From contig CAKPQG010000001.1 of assembly GCA_934178345.1 (NCBI GenBank), forward strand, positions 1 to 64,000: 64,000 bases of DNA, given 5' to 3'. The notes under the pieces are model-generated. The model worked only from the letters and a program-made list of their open reading frames with translations, was not told where the DNA came from and searched no databases. Position numbers and translations under genes: made by a program. Positions 25,129 to 33,711 of the stretch are shown here, piece after piece. Positions within the stretch are counted from its first letter, which is position 1. Each line of letters begins with the position of its first letter. The DNA is from an uncultured Dialister sp. GTDB taxonomy: Bacteria > Bacillota > Negativicutes > Veillonellales > Dialisteraceae.

Positions 25129-26736
25129 ATGAGATTCCGATTTCTACTTATCCTCTGTATCGCTCTTTTCTCCAGCCTTCTTCCGGTTGAATGCCGCGGG
25201 GAGGCTCTTTTGCGTGCAGCGTTCCCGTATGCTCTGACGAAGGAGGAAGGCGTCGCCCATGCGGGGAGCACGCAGCTTCTTTATATTTCCGTGCAGAATT
25301 TCGGCAATGAAGAGGAAGCTGCCGAGATCACGGCGGAGCTGCCGGAGGGATTCACCGCGCTTCCCGGCGATGGCTGGGAGACGGATGGAAGAACTGTTTC
25401 TATCCGCTGGACGCTTCCTGCTGACTATGGCGAGCAGTTCCTCGCGGTCCCTGTGAAATGCAGTGAAGCGGCGGGGGAAAGTGTCTACGAGATACCAGTT
25501 TCCCTGAGGACGAAAGATGGCGTGAAAGAGGAGCGGATTTCTTTCACGGCGGGACCGGCGGAAGAGGAGCAGGACAAGAAGGCAGCGCAGACATGGTATA
25601 TCCAGTCGGTGCTGCTTCCAGTGAATGAGGACGGGGAGCGGGATGCCAGGCAGGCGAAGGATACGCTTGTGACGCCGGATGTGACACTGGAGAATATGAA
25701 GAACCGTCTGACGGGCGGACGCGGTGTGGACTGGGATGCGATCACGGCAAAGCCGAATACATACTTTCTTCTGGATATGAGAAATCCGAAGAAAGATGTG
25801 CGGACGATCCATCTCTCGGCGGAGCTCGTCGACAAGGAGACGGGGGAGGTGCGCCCCGGGCTCGTCGCGGCAGCCGGCGAGGGGGAGTCTGTCGATCGAA
25901 CGAAAATGGGAAGTGAGGCTGTTCTCTCTCTGAATGGCCATAAAATGCAGACGGCGGTGGTGCCGCTCTATGTGGATCCCTTCTCGATCGCAGAGGGAGA
26001 CTATGCGCTGCGCCTTTCTCTGCTTGACGGAGAGACAGAGCGTGTGACGGAGCTGCCGCTCACGGTCGTGAAGAAGCGGAGCGTGGGATTTGCGACGCTC
26101 GGCTTTGCGCTTCTTTCTCTTCTCGCGCTGGCAGTCTCCATCGGTGGGCTGAAGCGCTGCATCCTCTCCATCGGAGCGAAGGGGGATATCACGGTATCGC
26201 TCTTTGCGGCGATGGCTTTCGGCGGTGTCGTCGTGCCGGTGACGCTTCTGGGAGATTTCCTGCATGTCCTCTTGGGGCCTTTCTCCGGTCTTGTGACAGG
26301 CCTCCTCTCGGGGGTCGTGCAGTACCTGCTTCTGGTCTCGCTGCTGGTTCTTTTCCGCAGGCCGGGGGTCTGTGCGCTCTTTTTCCTCATGCGCTGGATG
26401 CTCTCGGCGGTACTTTTTGGCCGCGTGACGCCGGTGGGGATCCTGATCTGCGCGGTGTCCATCGTCATTCTGGAAACGGCGCTTTACCTCGCAGGTTTCT
26501 ATCGAAAGAAGGAGCTGACGCCGCTCTACGCGATGGGGATTTCCTTCCTGATCGGGCTTTGTGATGCGGGGATCACCTTTGTGAATATGGAACAGCTGAT
26601 GTTCTTTTATCGGTTATATTATGCAGACTGGTTCATCGGACTTTACATGCTGATGAATGGTCTCTTGTACAGTACACTTGGCAGCTGGATGGGCTATCGC
26701 ATCGGCAGCCGCTTGAAGCAGGTGATGGGGACATGA
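25129..26736 (+). CDS. ECF transporter S component with large extracytoplasmic domain
   Basis: 535 aa from ATG 25129, chosen because GAGG lies 8 nt upstream and the frame starts with a signal peptide (RFRFLLILCIALFSSLLPV); ATG 25096 would sit almost at the transcription start. Residues ~24-314 form an exported domain: TQLLYISVQNFGNEEEAAEI suggests a CARDB-like Ig fold, and the following part is unfamiliar. From ~318, seven or so hydrophobic helices resemble an ECF S component (FLIGLCDAGITFVN, GSWMGYRIG). S components are normally ~180-200 aa, so the N-terminal fusion is unusual. Overlaps the ATPase by four bases. Substrate unknown. Confidence 0.65.
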   Translation: MRFRFLLILCIALFSSLLPVECRGEALLRAAFPYALTKEEGVAHAGSTQLLYISVQNFGNEEEAAEITAELPEGFTALPGDGWETDGRTVSIRWTLPADYGEQFLAVPVKCSEAAGESVYEIPVSLRTKDGVKEERISFTAGPAEEEQDKKAAQTWYIQSVLLPVNEDGERDARQAKDTLVTPDVTLENMKNRLTGGRGVDWDAITAKPNTYFLLDMRNPKKDVRTIHLSAELVDKETGEVRPGLVAAAGEGESVDRTKMGSEAVLSLNGHKMQTAVVPLYVDPFSIAEGDYALRLSLLDGETERVTELPLTVVKKRSVGFATLGFALLSLLALAVSIGGLKRCILSIGAKGDITVSLFAAMAFGGVVVPVTLLGDFLHVLLGPFSGLVTGLLSGVVQYLLLVSLLVLFRRPGVCALFFLMRWMLSAVLFGRVTPVGILICAVSIVILETALYLAGFYRKKELTPLYAMGISFLIGLCDAGITFVNMEQLMFFYRLYYADWFIGLYMLMNGLLYSTLGSWMGYRIGSRLKQVMGT

Positions 26737-28367
26737 TACTGGAAATCAGGGATCTTTCGTGCCGCTACGTATCGCGCAAGAAGGATACGCTTTCGCATGT
26801 GGATCTGTCTCTCGCTGAAGGCGAGATGGTCCTCATCGCAGGGCGCTCCGGCTGCGGGAAATCGACGCTCATCAAGAGCATCACGGGGCTTTTGGAGCCG
26901 GGGGAAGCACGGCTCACGGGGACGATCTCCCTCGATGGGCGCGATGTGACGCAGATGAGCGCGGAAGACATCGGACTTCTGGCGGGGACGGTATACCAGA
27001 CGCCGGATGACCAGCTCTTTGCGATGACGGTGGCAGACGAGGTCGGATTTGCCCTTGAAAACCGCGGAGAGGATCCGTCTGTTATAGAGAAAGAAGTCCG
27101 GCGGGCGCTTGCAAAGACGGGGCTTTCCGGTATGGAGGCGCGGAGCATCCATGCGCTGTCGGGCGGGCAGAGGCAGCGTCTGGCGCTGGCCTCGATCCTT
27201 GTGACGCATCCGAAGCTTCTTATCTTAGATGAACCGGTGAGCCAGATGAATCCGAAGGGCGTCAAGGATTTCTTGGAGCTTCTGGTTTCCCTGAATCAGG
27301 AAGACCATATGACGATCCTTGTGGTGGAGCACCGCGTGAATGAGCTCGCGCGGTATTTTCCCCGCCTCTGCTGCATGTATGAAGGACGATTCATCTATGA
27401 CGGCGCGACCGAGGGGGCATGGGCAGCGCTCGGAGATACGGAGGCCTATGGCCTTCGCGAGCCGCAGACGGTGAAGCTCGGCCGCCTCCTGCATCTTCCT
27501 CGTCTCTCGGGGCATGTGAAAGAGACGGCAGAAGAAATCCGGAAGAGCGGTATTTCCTTTGCGCCGCATATCCCGCAGGCGGAAAGAGAGAGCCATGCCC
27601 CCGTTGTCCTCGAGGGAATAGATCTTCATTACCGCTATCAGGGCGCGAAAAAGGAAACGCTTCACGGACTTTCTTTCGCGATCCGCAAGGGGATGATCAA
27701 TGCGCTCATGGGCTTCAATGGAGCAGGGAAATCCACGCTGATGAACATTTTATCCGGGCTGGATACGCCGACATCGGGGGATATCCTGCTTCTTGGGAAA
27801 CCGGCTGAAAAGCAGCGCCATCACATCGGCTATATGCGGCAGGAGGCAGACCTCATGCTGCTTACGGACTCTGTCAGCGATGAGCTGACGTGGAATAACA
27901 AAAGCATCACGGAAGAGGAGCTGGATCGCCTCCTTCGCCGTCTGCATGTGCGGCACTACCGCCATGATTTCCCGCTCGCACTCTCGAAGGGGCAGCGTCT
28001 TCGTGTCGTTTTCGGCGCGATGCTCGCGAGGAAGGATAATGATCTGTTGCTCCTCGACGAACCGACGACGGGGCAGGATCAGAAGAGCCTGACGGATATC
28101 AAAGCACTTCTCCGCTATGCGGCCTCCGAAGGGCGGACGATTTTCTTCTGCACCCATGATATCGAGCTGGCCGGCGAGCTGGCGGATCAGGTGTTCCTTT
28201 TGAAAGAGGGAAGATTCCTGGCAAGCGGCACGCCGCATGCGATCTTCAGTGATAAAAAGCTGATGGAGGAAGGCGGTCTGGCGCTCCCGCCCATGCTGAT
28301 GCTGTCGGAAATGCTGGGCATCGAGCCGTGTATTTCTGTGAAAGAGGTGATGGATCATGTCCTATAG
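26733..28367 (+). CDS. ECF transporter fused double ATPase
   Basis: 544 aa containing two ABC ATPase domains, as in EcfA1-EcfA2 fusions. First: Walker A GRSGCGKST from 37, LSGGQRQRL, LLILDEPVSQMNP. Second: GFNGAGKST from 327, degenerate signature LSKGQRLRV, LLLLDEPTTGQDQ, H-loop CTHD. Powers the adjacent S and T components. The start overlaps the S gene stop (ATGA), and the stop overlaps the T gene by 11 bp, so the three are translationally coupled. The S-AA-T order resembles the dedicated YkoEDC-type cassettes. Confidence 0.9.
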   Translation: MILEIRDLSCRYVSRKKDTLSHVDLSLAEGEMVLIAGRSGCGKSTLIKSITGLLEPGEARLTGTISLDGRDVTQMSAEDIGLLAGTVYQTPDDQLFAMTVADEVGFALENRGEDPSVIEKEVRRALAKTGLSGMEARSIHALSGGQRQRLALASILVTHPKLLILDEPVSQMNPKGVKDFLELLVSLNQEDHMTILVVEHRVNELARYFPRLCCMYEGRFIYDGATEGAWAALGDTEAYGLREPQTVKLGRLLHLPRLSGHVKETAEEIRKSGISFAPHIPQAERESHAPVVLEGIDLHYRYQGAKKETLHGLSFAIRKGMINALMGFNGAGKSTLMNILSGLDTPTSGDILLLGKPAEKQRHHIGYMRQEADLMLLTDSVSDELTWNNKSITEEELDRLLRRLHVRHYRHDFPLALSKGQRLRVVFGAMLARKDNDLLLLDEPTTGQDQKSLTDIKALLRYAASEGRTIFFCTHDIELAGELADQVFLLKEGRFLASGTPHAIFSDKKLMEEGGLALPPMLMLSEMLGIEPCISVKEVMDHVL

Positions 28368-29229
28368 GCAGCTTTGGGAGGGCGGAGATGGACACTCTTT
28401 CCTGACGCGTCTCGATGGACGGACGAAGCTCTCCTTCCTCTTCTGCTATGCGCTGATGATGATCATCGTGGACAATGCCAGAACGCTTTTCTTCCTCTTC
28501 ACGCTGACACTCGTTTTTCATTTTCTGGGAAAGACGCCCTTCTATAAGTGGCGGGTGCTCGCGATCTTCATCCTATTGGGGCTATGGGGCTCGATCGCCA
28601 GTCAGGCGCTCTTCTTTTCGCAGAATCCGAGGACGCCCCTTGCGACTTTGATTTTTCCCGGCTTCCCTGTCTTGGGGGCGCTGACGAATGGCCTTTATAT
28701 CTATCGGGAAGGGATCATCTACGGCGCGATTCAGGGAATGCGTACCGTATCCATGATCACGCTGGGGCTGCTCGTCTGCTGGACGAGCGACCCGCGCCAG
28801 CTGCTGAAGGGGCTCACTTCGTGGAATCTTTCTCCGCAGGCCGCCTTCATGCTGGTGACGGCGATCCGCTTCTTCCCTGTGCTTGCCGCAGAAGCAGGCG
28901 AAGTCATGGTCGCACTGCAGCTTCGAAGCGGCAGCGAAAAGGGACGGCATCAGGTCCTGATGCACATTCCCTATATGGTGAAGCCCCTCCTGGCCCGCTG
29001 CCTTCGCCGTTCCGCGACGCTGGCCCTTTCCGTCACGAGCCGCGGTCTTTTTCTCGCCAAGGGCAGAAAGGCAGAAATCTGGCGTTCCAGCGAGAAATGG
29101 GTCTGCACCGCCTTCTTCCTTTTCACACTCGCCTGCGGCGCAAGCAAGATCCTCTACGCTCTCTCGAAAGAAGGCTTCTACTACGGGGCTCTTCGTATGG
29201 TGTATGATGTGACAAAGATGTATTTATAA
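28357..29229 (+). CDS. ECF transporter T component (CbiQ family permease)
   Basis: 290-aa integral membrane protein that couples the ATPases to the S component. Helices at about 20-60 and 65-85 (LTLVFHFLGK), a middle cluster (GMRTVSMITLGLLVCWTSDP), the cytosolic coupling region (LVTAIRFFPVLAAEAGEVMVA.., LARCLRRSATLALSVTSRG with the A-R-[ST] type motif) and a C-terminal helix. Begins within the ATPase gene. Confidence 0.88.
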   Translation: MSYRQLWEGGDGHSFLTRLDGRTKLSFLFCYALMMIIVDNARTLFFLFTLTLVFHFLGKTPFYKWRVLAIFILLGLWGSIASQALFFSQNPRTPLATLIFPGFPVLGALTNGLYIYREGIIYGAIQGMRTVSMITLGLLVCWTSDPRQLLKGLTSWNLSPQAAFMLVTAIRFFPVLAAEAGEVMVALQLRSGSEKGRHQVLMHIPYMVKPLLARCLRRSATLALSVTSRGLFLAKGRKAEIWRSSEKWVCTAFFLFTLACGASKILYALSKEGFYYGALRMVYDVTKMYL

Positions 29230-29550
29230 TGGGTTCAGGGTTCAGGTTGGCGGGTTCAGGGGAGACTTTGAGACCGATAGACTTGGAGACATCAGACATT
29301 TGACGTCTAACGTTTGAAGCAGACATCGCTATTATTTATGCTCCGCGGCGCTTAGATCCTTCGACTCAGTTCTCATATTTCAGATAAGCCATTTTTTAAC
29401 ATACGACGTTTTTCTCCGCTCAGGATGACGAAATACGCCGCACCACTCCCCTCTGAACCTGTAGAACCCGCTCCCCCTCTTTTGCAAATCATCAAGGGCA
29501 GCACGCTTTACGGGCTAACCCCAAACCTGATAACCTTACATCAAAGGACC
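29230..29550. repeat. Composite A element with nested insert, reverse orientation
   Basis: TTCAGGGTTCAGGTT repeats, GACATCAGACATTTGAC repeats, spacer, then the GCGGCGCTT..TACGCCGCACCAC hairpin (29345-29446) whose loop holds an ~80-bp insert (29354-29433) nearly identical to that at 17930-18010 in opposite sense. Then GAACCTGTAGAACCC repeats and the head module ending GGGCTAACCCC near 29522. No gene. Confidence 0.8.
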
Positions 29551-29554
29551 AACT

Positions 29555-30958
29555 ATGAAACGATGCAAAACAATTCTCATTTTTTCGCTCCTTGTGTTGA
29601 CATGGATCGCTCTCTTCTGGCTGACCGGGAAAAAGACCCCGTGGCAGATCTTTGCGGGCAAAGAGTCAGAGGCTGCCTATGTGATTTCCTTAGGCGACAT
29701 GGCAGGACGGAACTATGACCGTATGGGCTTTGACAGCGGCAAGGTGCTCTACGTGAAGTCGGACGGCGGCTGGCTCGTCGGTACAGCGAATGGCGAGCTC
29801 ATCCATTTCGATGAGAAGGGAGAAGAGCTGTGGAGTCACTCTGTCGGGACAGGCCTCATCCGGGGCATCGCGGTGAGCCGGGATGAGAAGGTCGTCTATG
29901 CCGGAGAGAAAAGTCCGGAAGGAACGATGTATGCCATGGATGTGAAAAATGGCAATGTGCTGTGGACCTTCCGGGGAGACTCCCTCATCGGCTATGAGGC
30001 GGATATCCAGTCCGAGCCGACGGCCATCGATATATCGACGGATGCTGCGGGACATGTGTATGCGGTTTTCTATCGATTCACAATCGATGAGAAGGGCCAG
30101 CGGACCTATCTTTCCCGCATCATTTCTTTCGATGAGACAGGGAAGGAGCTTTGGCGCTATCCTGCCAATGAGAATATGGACGCATGGGTGAATTGCGGCG
30201 CCATTTCAGAAAGCAGCGGCCGCTTCGCTTTTGCGACGGCGAATTACGATAAAGCGAAGACAGAGGGTCTCAAATATAATGAGAATCTGTATGTCCTTGA
30301 CAGCCATACGGGGACGCTGCTCCATGCCGAAACGATTCCGCCGGTCGAGACCTTCGGCACGACGACGATCCGGAACGGACTTTCTTATTCGGAGGATGGG
30401 AAGTACCTCGCTGTGATGGCGAGTGATGGGCGCGGATTCCTTCGTGACGAGGACGGACGTCCCATCTGGGAGCGCAGCATTTCCAAGGTGATGGAAATCG
30501 GCGGCAGCTATTACTTCGCGGCGGGCCGTGATGCACTCTTTGCTGGGGACAAAGTTCTCTTCGGCACCATCAATACGTTCAATCGGGAAAACTGGCAGCT
30601 GCCCGCGCCTGTCATCCATCCATCGGGAAACAGCCTCTATGCATTTGACAGGGACGGGAAGTATCTTTTCCGCTATACCGCGCCTGCGGAGATCGAAGCC
30701 ATCGGGGTCGCCGGCGATGTGGCCGCGCTTGCCATCGGCAGAAATGTAAGAAATCATGACTACAAAGCCCATGGTGCGGCGGTCATCCGTCTTTCTGACG
30801 GGACGCTTCTCAATGAGTACCATACGAAAGGGCCGCTCCAGACGCTTGCGATTTCCTCCGATGGCCGCTACGTGGCCGGCATCGAAGTCCCCGCTGTCAC
30901 GGCTGAGGGAAATCTCCTCGGAGCCTATCGGCTGCATATCTGGGATAGAGAGAAGTAA
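29555..30958 (+). CDS. Membrane-anchored PQQ-like beta-propeller protein
   Basis: 467 aa. N-terminal signal anchor (TILIFSLLVLTWIALFWLTG), then six or more WD/PQQ-like blades: GKVLYVKSDGGWLVGTANG, GIAVSRDEKVVYAGEKS, MDVKNGNVLWTFRGD, SFDETGKELWRYP, LDSHTGTLLHAE, SYSEDGKYLAVMASDG. Such propellers bind proteins or ligands rather than acting as enzymes unless PQQ residues are conserved, which I cannot show. ATG follows AAAGGACC. The gene follows the ECF operon in the same direction after a 325-bp repeat element; a shared envelope role with the S-component's exported domain is a guess. Confidence 0.75.
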   Translation: MKRCKTILIFSLLVLTWIALFWLTGKKTPWQIFAGKESEAAYVISLGDMAGRNYDRMGFDSGKVLYVKSDGGWLVGTANGELIHFDEKGEELWSHSVGTGLIRGIAVSRDEKVVYAGEKSPEGTMYAMDVKNGNVLWTFRGDSLIGYEADIQSEPTAIDISTDAAGHVYAVFYRFTIDEKGQRTYLSRIISFDETGKELWRYPANENMDAWVNCGAISESSGRFAFATANYDKAKTEGLKYNENLYVLDSHTGTLLHAETIPPVETFGTTTIRNGLSYSEDGKYLAVMASDGRGFLRDEDGRPIWERSISKVMEIGGSYYFAAGRDALFAGDKVLFGTINTFNRENWQLPAPVIHPSGNSLYAFDRDGKYLFRYTAPAEIEAIGVAGDVAALAIGRNVRNHDYKAHGAAVIRLSDGTLLNEYHTKGPLQTLAISSDGRYVAGIEVPAVTAEGNLLGAYRLHIWDREK

Positions 30959-31280
30959 AAAGGTTCGGGGTTCAGGTTGATGGGTTCAGGTAGAAGACTA
31001 AGAGACATCAGATATCAGACGCCAGACATCTGACATCTAAAAGTTTGAAAGCAGGGATGAGTGGCTAGGGATTGGGGATTAGAAATCTCAAGTAACTGGT
31101 GACTAAGGATTAAAAGACCAAAAGATTAAGAGACTAGGAGACTTCAGACTCTTACGTATCGTCATTTCGAGCGCGAGCGAGAAATCTTTGTCATTCGCGG
31201 TTAAACGGTCGATGTCAGGAAACCACAAATGGGAAGCCTGCTATCTGCCGACCTTCGGGCACTGCCCCCGTTGAACCCAT
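30959..31280. repeat. Mixed arrays and composite B block
   Basis: GGTTCAGGTTGATGGG repeats, GACATCAGATATCAGACG, GGGATTGGGGATTAG heptamers and AGACTAGGAGACTTC (period 8). Then the ~106-bp block from CGTCATTTCGAGCGCGAGC (31160) to GACCTTCGGGC (31260), then the GTTGAACCCATTGAAGCC module. No gene. Confidence 0.75.
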
Positions 31281-31308
31281 TGAAGCCGCCCTCTCTTTGC
31301 GCTATAAT
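31280..31308 (+). promoter_or_regulatory. Promoter of ABC exporter, -35 inside repeat
   Basis: TTGAAG at 31280-31285 lies within the repeat module GAACCCATTGAAGCC; TATAAT at 31303-31308 follows at 17 bp. The repeat element therefore appears to supply the -35. Confidence 0.6.
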
Positions 31309-31348
31309 AGAAAACAAATTGTTTTTTATTTAAACATTCGAGGCCGTT

Positions 31349-33076
31349 ATGATACGAAGATTTATGAAATATTATCGTCCCTACATGCACATTCTGATCT
31401 GGGTGATCGTAGGGACTTTTGCCATGGCCGGACTGGATCTGATTTTTCCGGTCGTGGTCCGTGAGCTCATCCATGACGTACTGCCGGCGGGGGATATGCA
31501 TCGGCTGTTTATCGGCTCAGGGATCCTTCTCGTACTCTATATCATCAATTTCGCGATCCAGTATGCGGTGCAGTACTATGGGCATGTCATGAGTGCGTCT
31601 ATCGAGCACGACATGCGACGGGATCTGTTTGCTCATATCGAGAAGCTGTCTTTTCACTACTTCGATAATGAGAAAACGGGGCAGCTGCTCTCACGCATCA
31701 CAAGCGATGTGACAGAGATCAGCGAGCTTTCTTTCCGCGGGCCGAATGATGTCCTCCTCTGCGGCGTCATCATGGCGGGGACGCTCGTCGTGATGTTCGT
31801 CATGAACTGGCAGCTCGCCCTCCTCATCGGTGCGCTGCTGATTGCGAAGAGCATTCACACCGTGAAGGTGAACAAACAGATGAAGTCCGCTTTCCGGCAG
31901 AACCGAAAGAAGGCAGGGGAAGTCTCTGCCCGCGCAGAAGAAAGTCTTTCCGGCATCCGCCTTGTGAAGGCCTTTGCCCAGGAGGCTTTCGAGCTGGACC
32001 GTTTTGAAGAGAAGAGTCGTGAGCTCAGGGATACCCGTTTCGCTTCGAATAAGCTCATCGCTTATTTCTCCGGCGGCATCAATTTCTTCACCAACTTCAT
32101 CAATGTGGCGGTGATCCTGGCCGGCGGCTGGATGATCAATGAGGGAACGCTCGCCCTTTCTGATTTCGTCGCTTTCCTTCTCTATGTGAATATCTTCATG
32201 CGCCCGGTCTTCCGTCTGACGATCCTCGCTGAGGTGTACCAGCGCGGCATGGCCGGTTTTCACCGTTTCGAAGAGATCATGCATACCGAGCCGTCCATCG
32301 AAGATCCGGAAAAGCCTGTCATGCTGCCCTCTGTGAAAGGGGACATTGATTTCAAGGATCTATCCTTCGGCTATGACCCCGGACATCTCATCCTGCATGA
32401 TCTGGACTTTGAGATCCCTGCCGGAAAGACGGTGGCTTTCGTCGGCGAGACGGGGGCGGGGAAGAGTACGCTCGTCAGCCTGCTGCTTCGCTTCTATGAA
32501 CCGACAAAAGGCGAAGTCATGCTGGATGGTCATCCGCTTTCCGCGTTCCGCCAGCAGGACCTCCGAAGAAAGATCGGTATCGTGCAGCAGGATGTCTTCC
32601 TCTTCGGGGATACCATCGCGGAGAATATCGCGTATGGCCGCGAGAATGCGACGAAAGAGGAAATCGAAGAGGCCGCGCGTCTCGCCGCTGCGGATGATTT
32701 CATTCGCCAGCTGCCGAACGGCTATGAGACGAAGGTCGGCGAGCGCGGCGTGAAGCTTTCCGGCGGGCAGAAGCAGCGCATCGCCATCGCTCGCGTCTTC
32801 CTCAAGAATCCGCCTGTCGTCATTTTCGACGAAGCGACATCTGCCCTTGATACCCAGACGGAGAAGAAAGTGCAGAAGACACTCGATGAGCTTGCGAAAA
32901 ACCGCACGACGATCATCATTGCGCACCGTCTCTCGACCGTCAGAAATGCGGATGTGATCTATGTCCTTGACCATGGCCGCCTGATCGAACGCGGCAGCCA
33001 TGACGAACTGATGGCAAGGCACGGGAAATACTTTGCTCTGTATGAAGCGCAGAAAAAGAAAAAAGAAGATGAATAG
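31349..33076 (+). CDS. ABC transporter, fused permease-ATPase (MsbA/BmrA type)
   Basis: 575-aa half-transporter, probably a homodimeric exporter of lipids, drugs or peptides. Six membrane helices in ~15-300 (HILIWVIVGTFAMAGLDLIF first), coupling segment FHYFDNEKTGQLLSRITSD, then ATPase with Walker A GETGAGKST at 366-374, Q-loop IVQQDVFLFGDTI, signature LSGGQKQRI, Walker B VVIFDEATSALD and H-loop IAHRLST. ATG 31349 has a weak binding site (GAGGCCGTT). Single gene with own promoter and a strong terminator. Substrate cannot be told. Confidence 0.9.
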   Translation: MIRRFMKYYRPYMHILIWVIVGTFAMAGLDLIFPVVVRELIHDVLPAGDMHRLFIGSGILLVLYIINFAIQYAVQYYGHVMSASIEHDMRRDLFAHIEKLSFHYFDNEKTGQLLSRITSDVTEISELSFRGPNDVLLCGVIMAGTLVVMFVMNWQLALLIGALLIAKSIHTVKVNKQMKSAFRQNRKKAGEVSARAEESLSGIRLVKAFAQEAFELDRFEEKSRELRDTRFASNKLIAYFSGGINFFTNFINVAVILAGGWMINEGTLALSDFVAFLLYVNIFMRPVFRLTILAEVYQRGMAGFHRFEEIMHTEPSIEDPEKPVMLPSVKGDIDFKDLSFGYDPGHLILHDLDFEIPAGKTVAFVGETGAGKSTLVSLLLRFYEPTKGEVMLDGHPLSAFRQQDLRRKIGIVQQDVFLFGDTIAENIAYGRENATKEEIEEAARLAAADDFIRQLPNGYETKVGERGVKLSGGQKQRIAIARVFLKNPPVVIFDEATSALDTQTEKKVQKTLDELAKNRTTIIIAHRLSTVRNADVIYVLDHGRLIERGSHDELMARHGKYFALYEAQKKKKEDE

Positions 33077-33086
33077 TGAGTCATCT

Positions 33087-33122
33087 AAAATCCTCTTCCC
33101 CATTTCGGGGGAGAGGATTTTT
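33087..33122 (+). terminator. Terminator of ABC exporter
   Basis: AAAATCCTCTTCCCC-ATTTC-GGGGGAGAGGATTTTT. Confidence 0.9.
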
Positions 33123-33586
33123 GTTTTGGGGCGGGGTTAGTCCATGAGGAGTGTCGTCCCTTGATTGTGGATGAAAGCTCTGCTTGAATGAGGAATTAGG
33201 AATGAGGAATTAGGAATGGTGGTGCGGCGCGTAAAAATCAGAAGCGCCGTGGGTATAAATAATGGCGATGCCCGAAGGTGCTTTTTAGTCACCAGTCACT
33301 AGTCACCAGTCACTTGAGATTTCTAATTCCCAATCCCTGGCTACTCATTCTTGCTTTGCAACTTCAGTTTGACGGGTAGATAAGAGACTAAGAGACGGAG
33401 AGACTAAGAGACTTTAGACTTTAGACATTAGAAGTCAGACATTAAACGTCAGCCATTAGAAGTTAGACATCAGACAGCTGAAGTCTGAAATCTGATGTCT
33501 CTCAGTCTCCACGTCTCTCAGTCTTCAAGTCTCTCGATCTCTTAGTCTTTGAGCTGAAACCTGCACCTCTTTTTTTATTTATCTTC
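33123..33586. repeat. Composite A element followed by long heptamer/octamer arrays
   Basis: Head CGTCCCTTGATTGTGGATG, (GGAATTA/GGAATGA)n (33190-33216), hairpin GTGCGGCGCGTAAAA..GCGCCGT, AATGGCGATGCCCGAAGG, (CACTAGT/CACCAGT)n, CTAATTCCCAATCCC, GCTTTGCAACTT. Then 33375-33555: GAGACTAA octamers, TTTAGACATTAGAAGTCAGAC heptamers and, in opposite sense, TCTCAGTCTCCACG arrays, an overall inverted arrangement. No gene. Confidence 0.8.
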
Positions 33587-33711
33587 TTTACATGCCGCCT
33601 CTTCCATGTTACACTTTTCACAGTATAGAAGGAGCGCGGACGAATCCGATGGCTGCTCCAGCGGGAAGGCAGACTTTGTTTTCCTAGATTACTCGTAAAT
33701 GAGGGATGTAA
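33587..33711 (+). promoter_or_regulatory. lysC promoter and leader
   Basis: TTTACA at 33587-33592, 17 bp, TACACT at 33610-33615. The ~90-nt leader contains possible hairpins (GGAGC..GCTCC, CTGCTCC..GGCAG around 33630-33675). I looked for a lysine riboswitch and did not find its conserved core. Confidence 0.5.

Noticed and set aside
33587..33711. Lysine riboswitch before lysC
   Set aside because: Leader is only ~90 nt and lacks the conserved five-helix core sequences.
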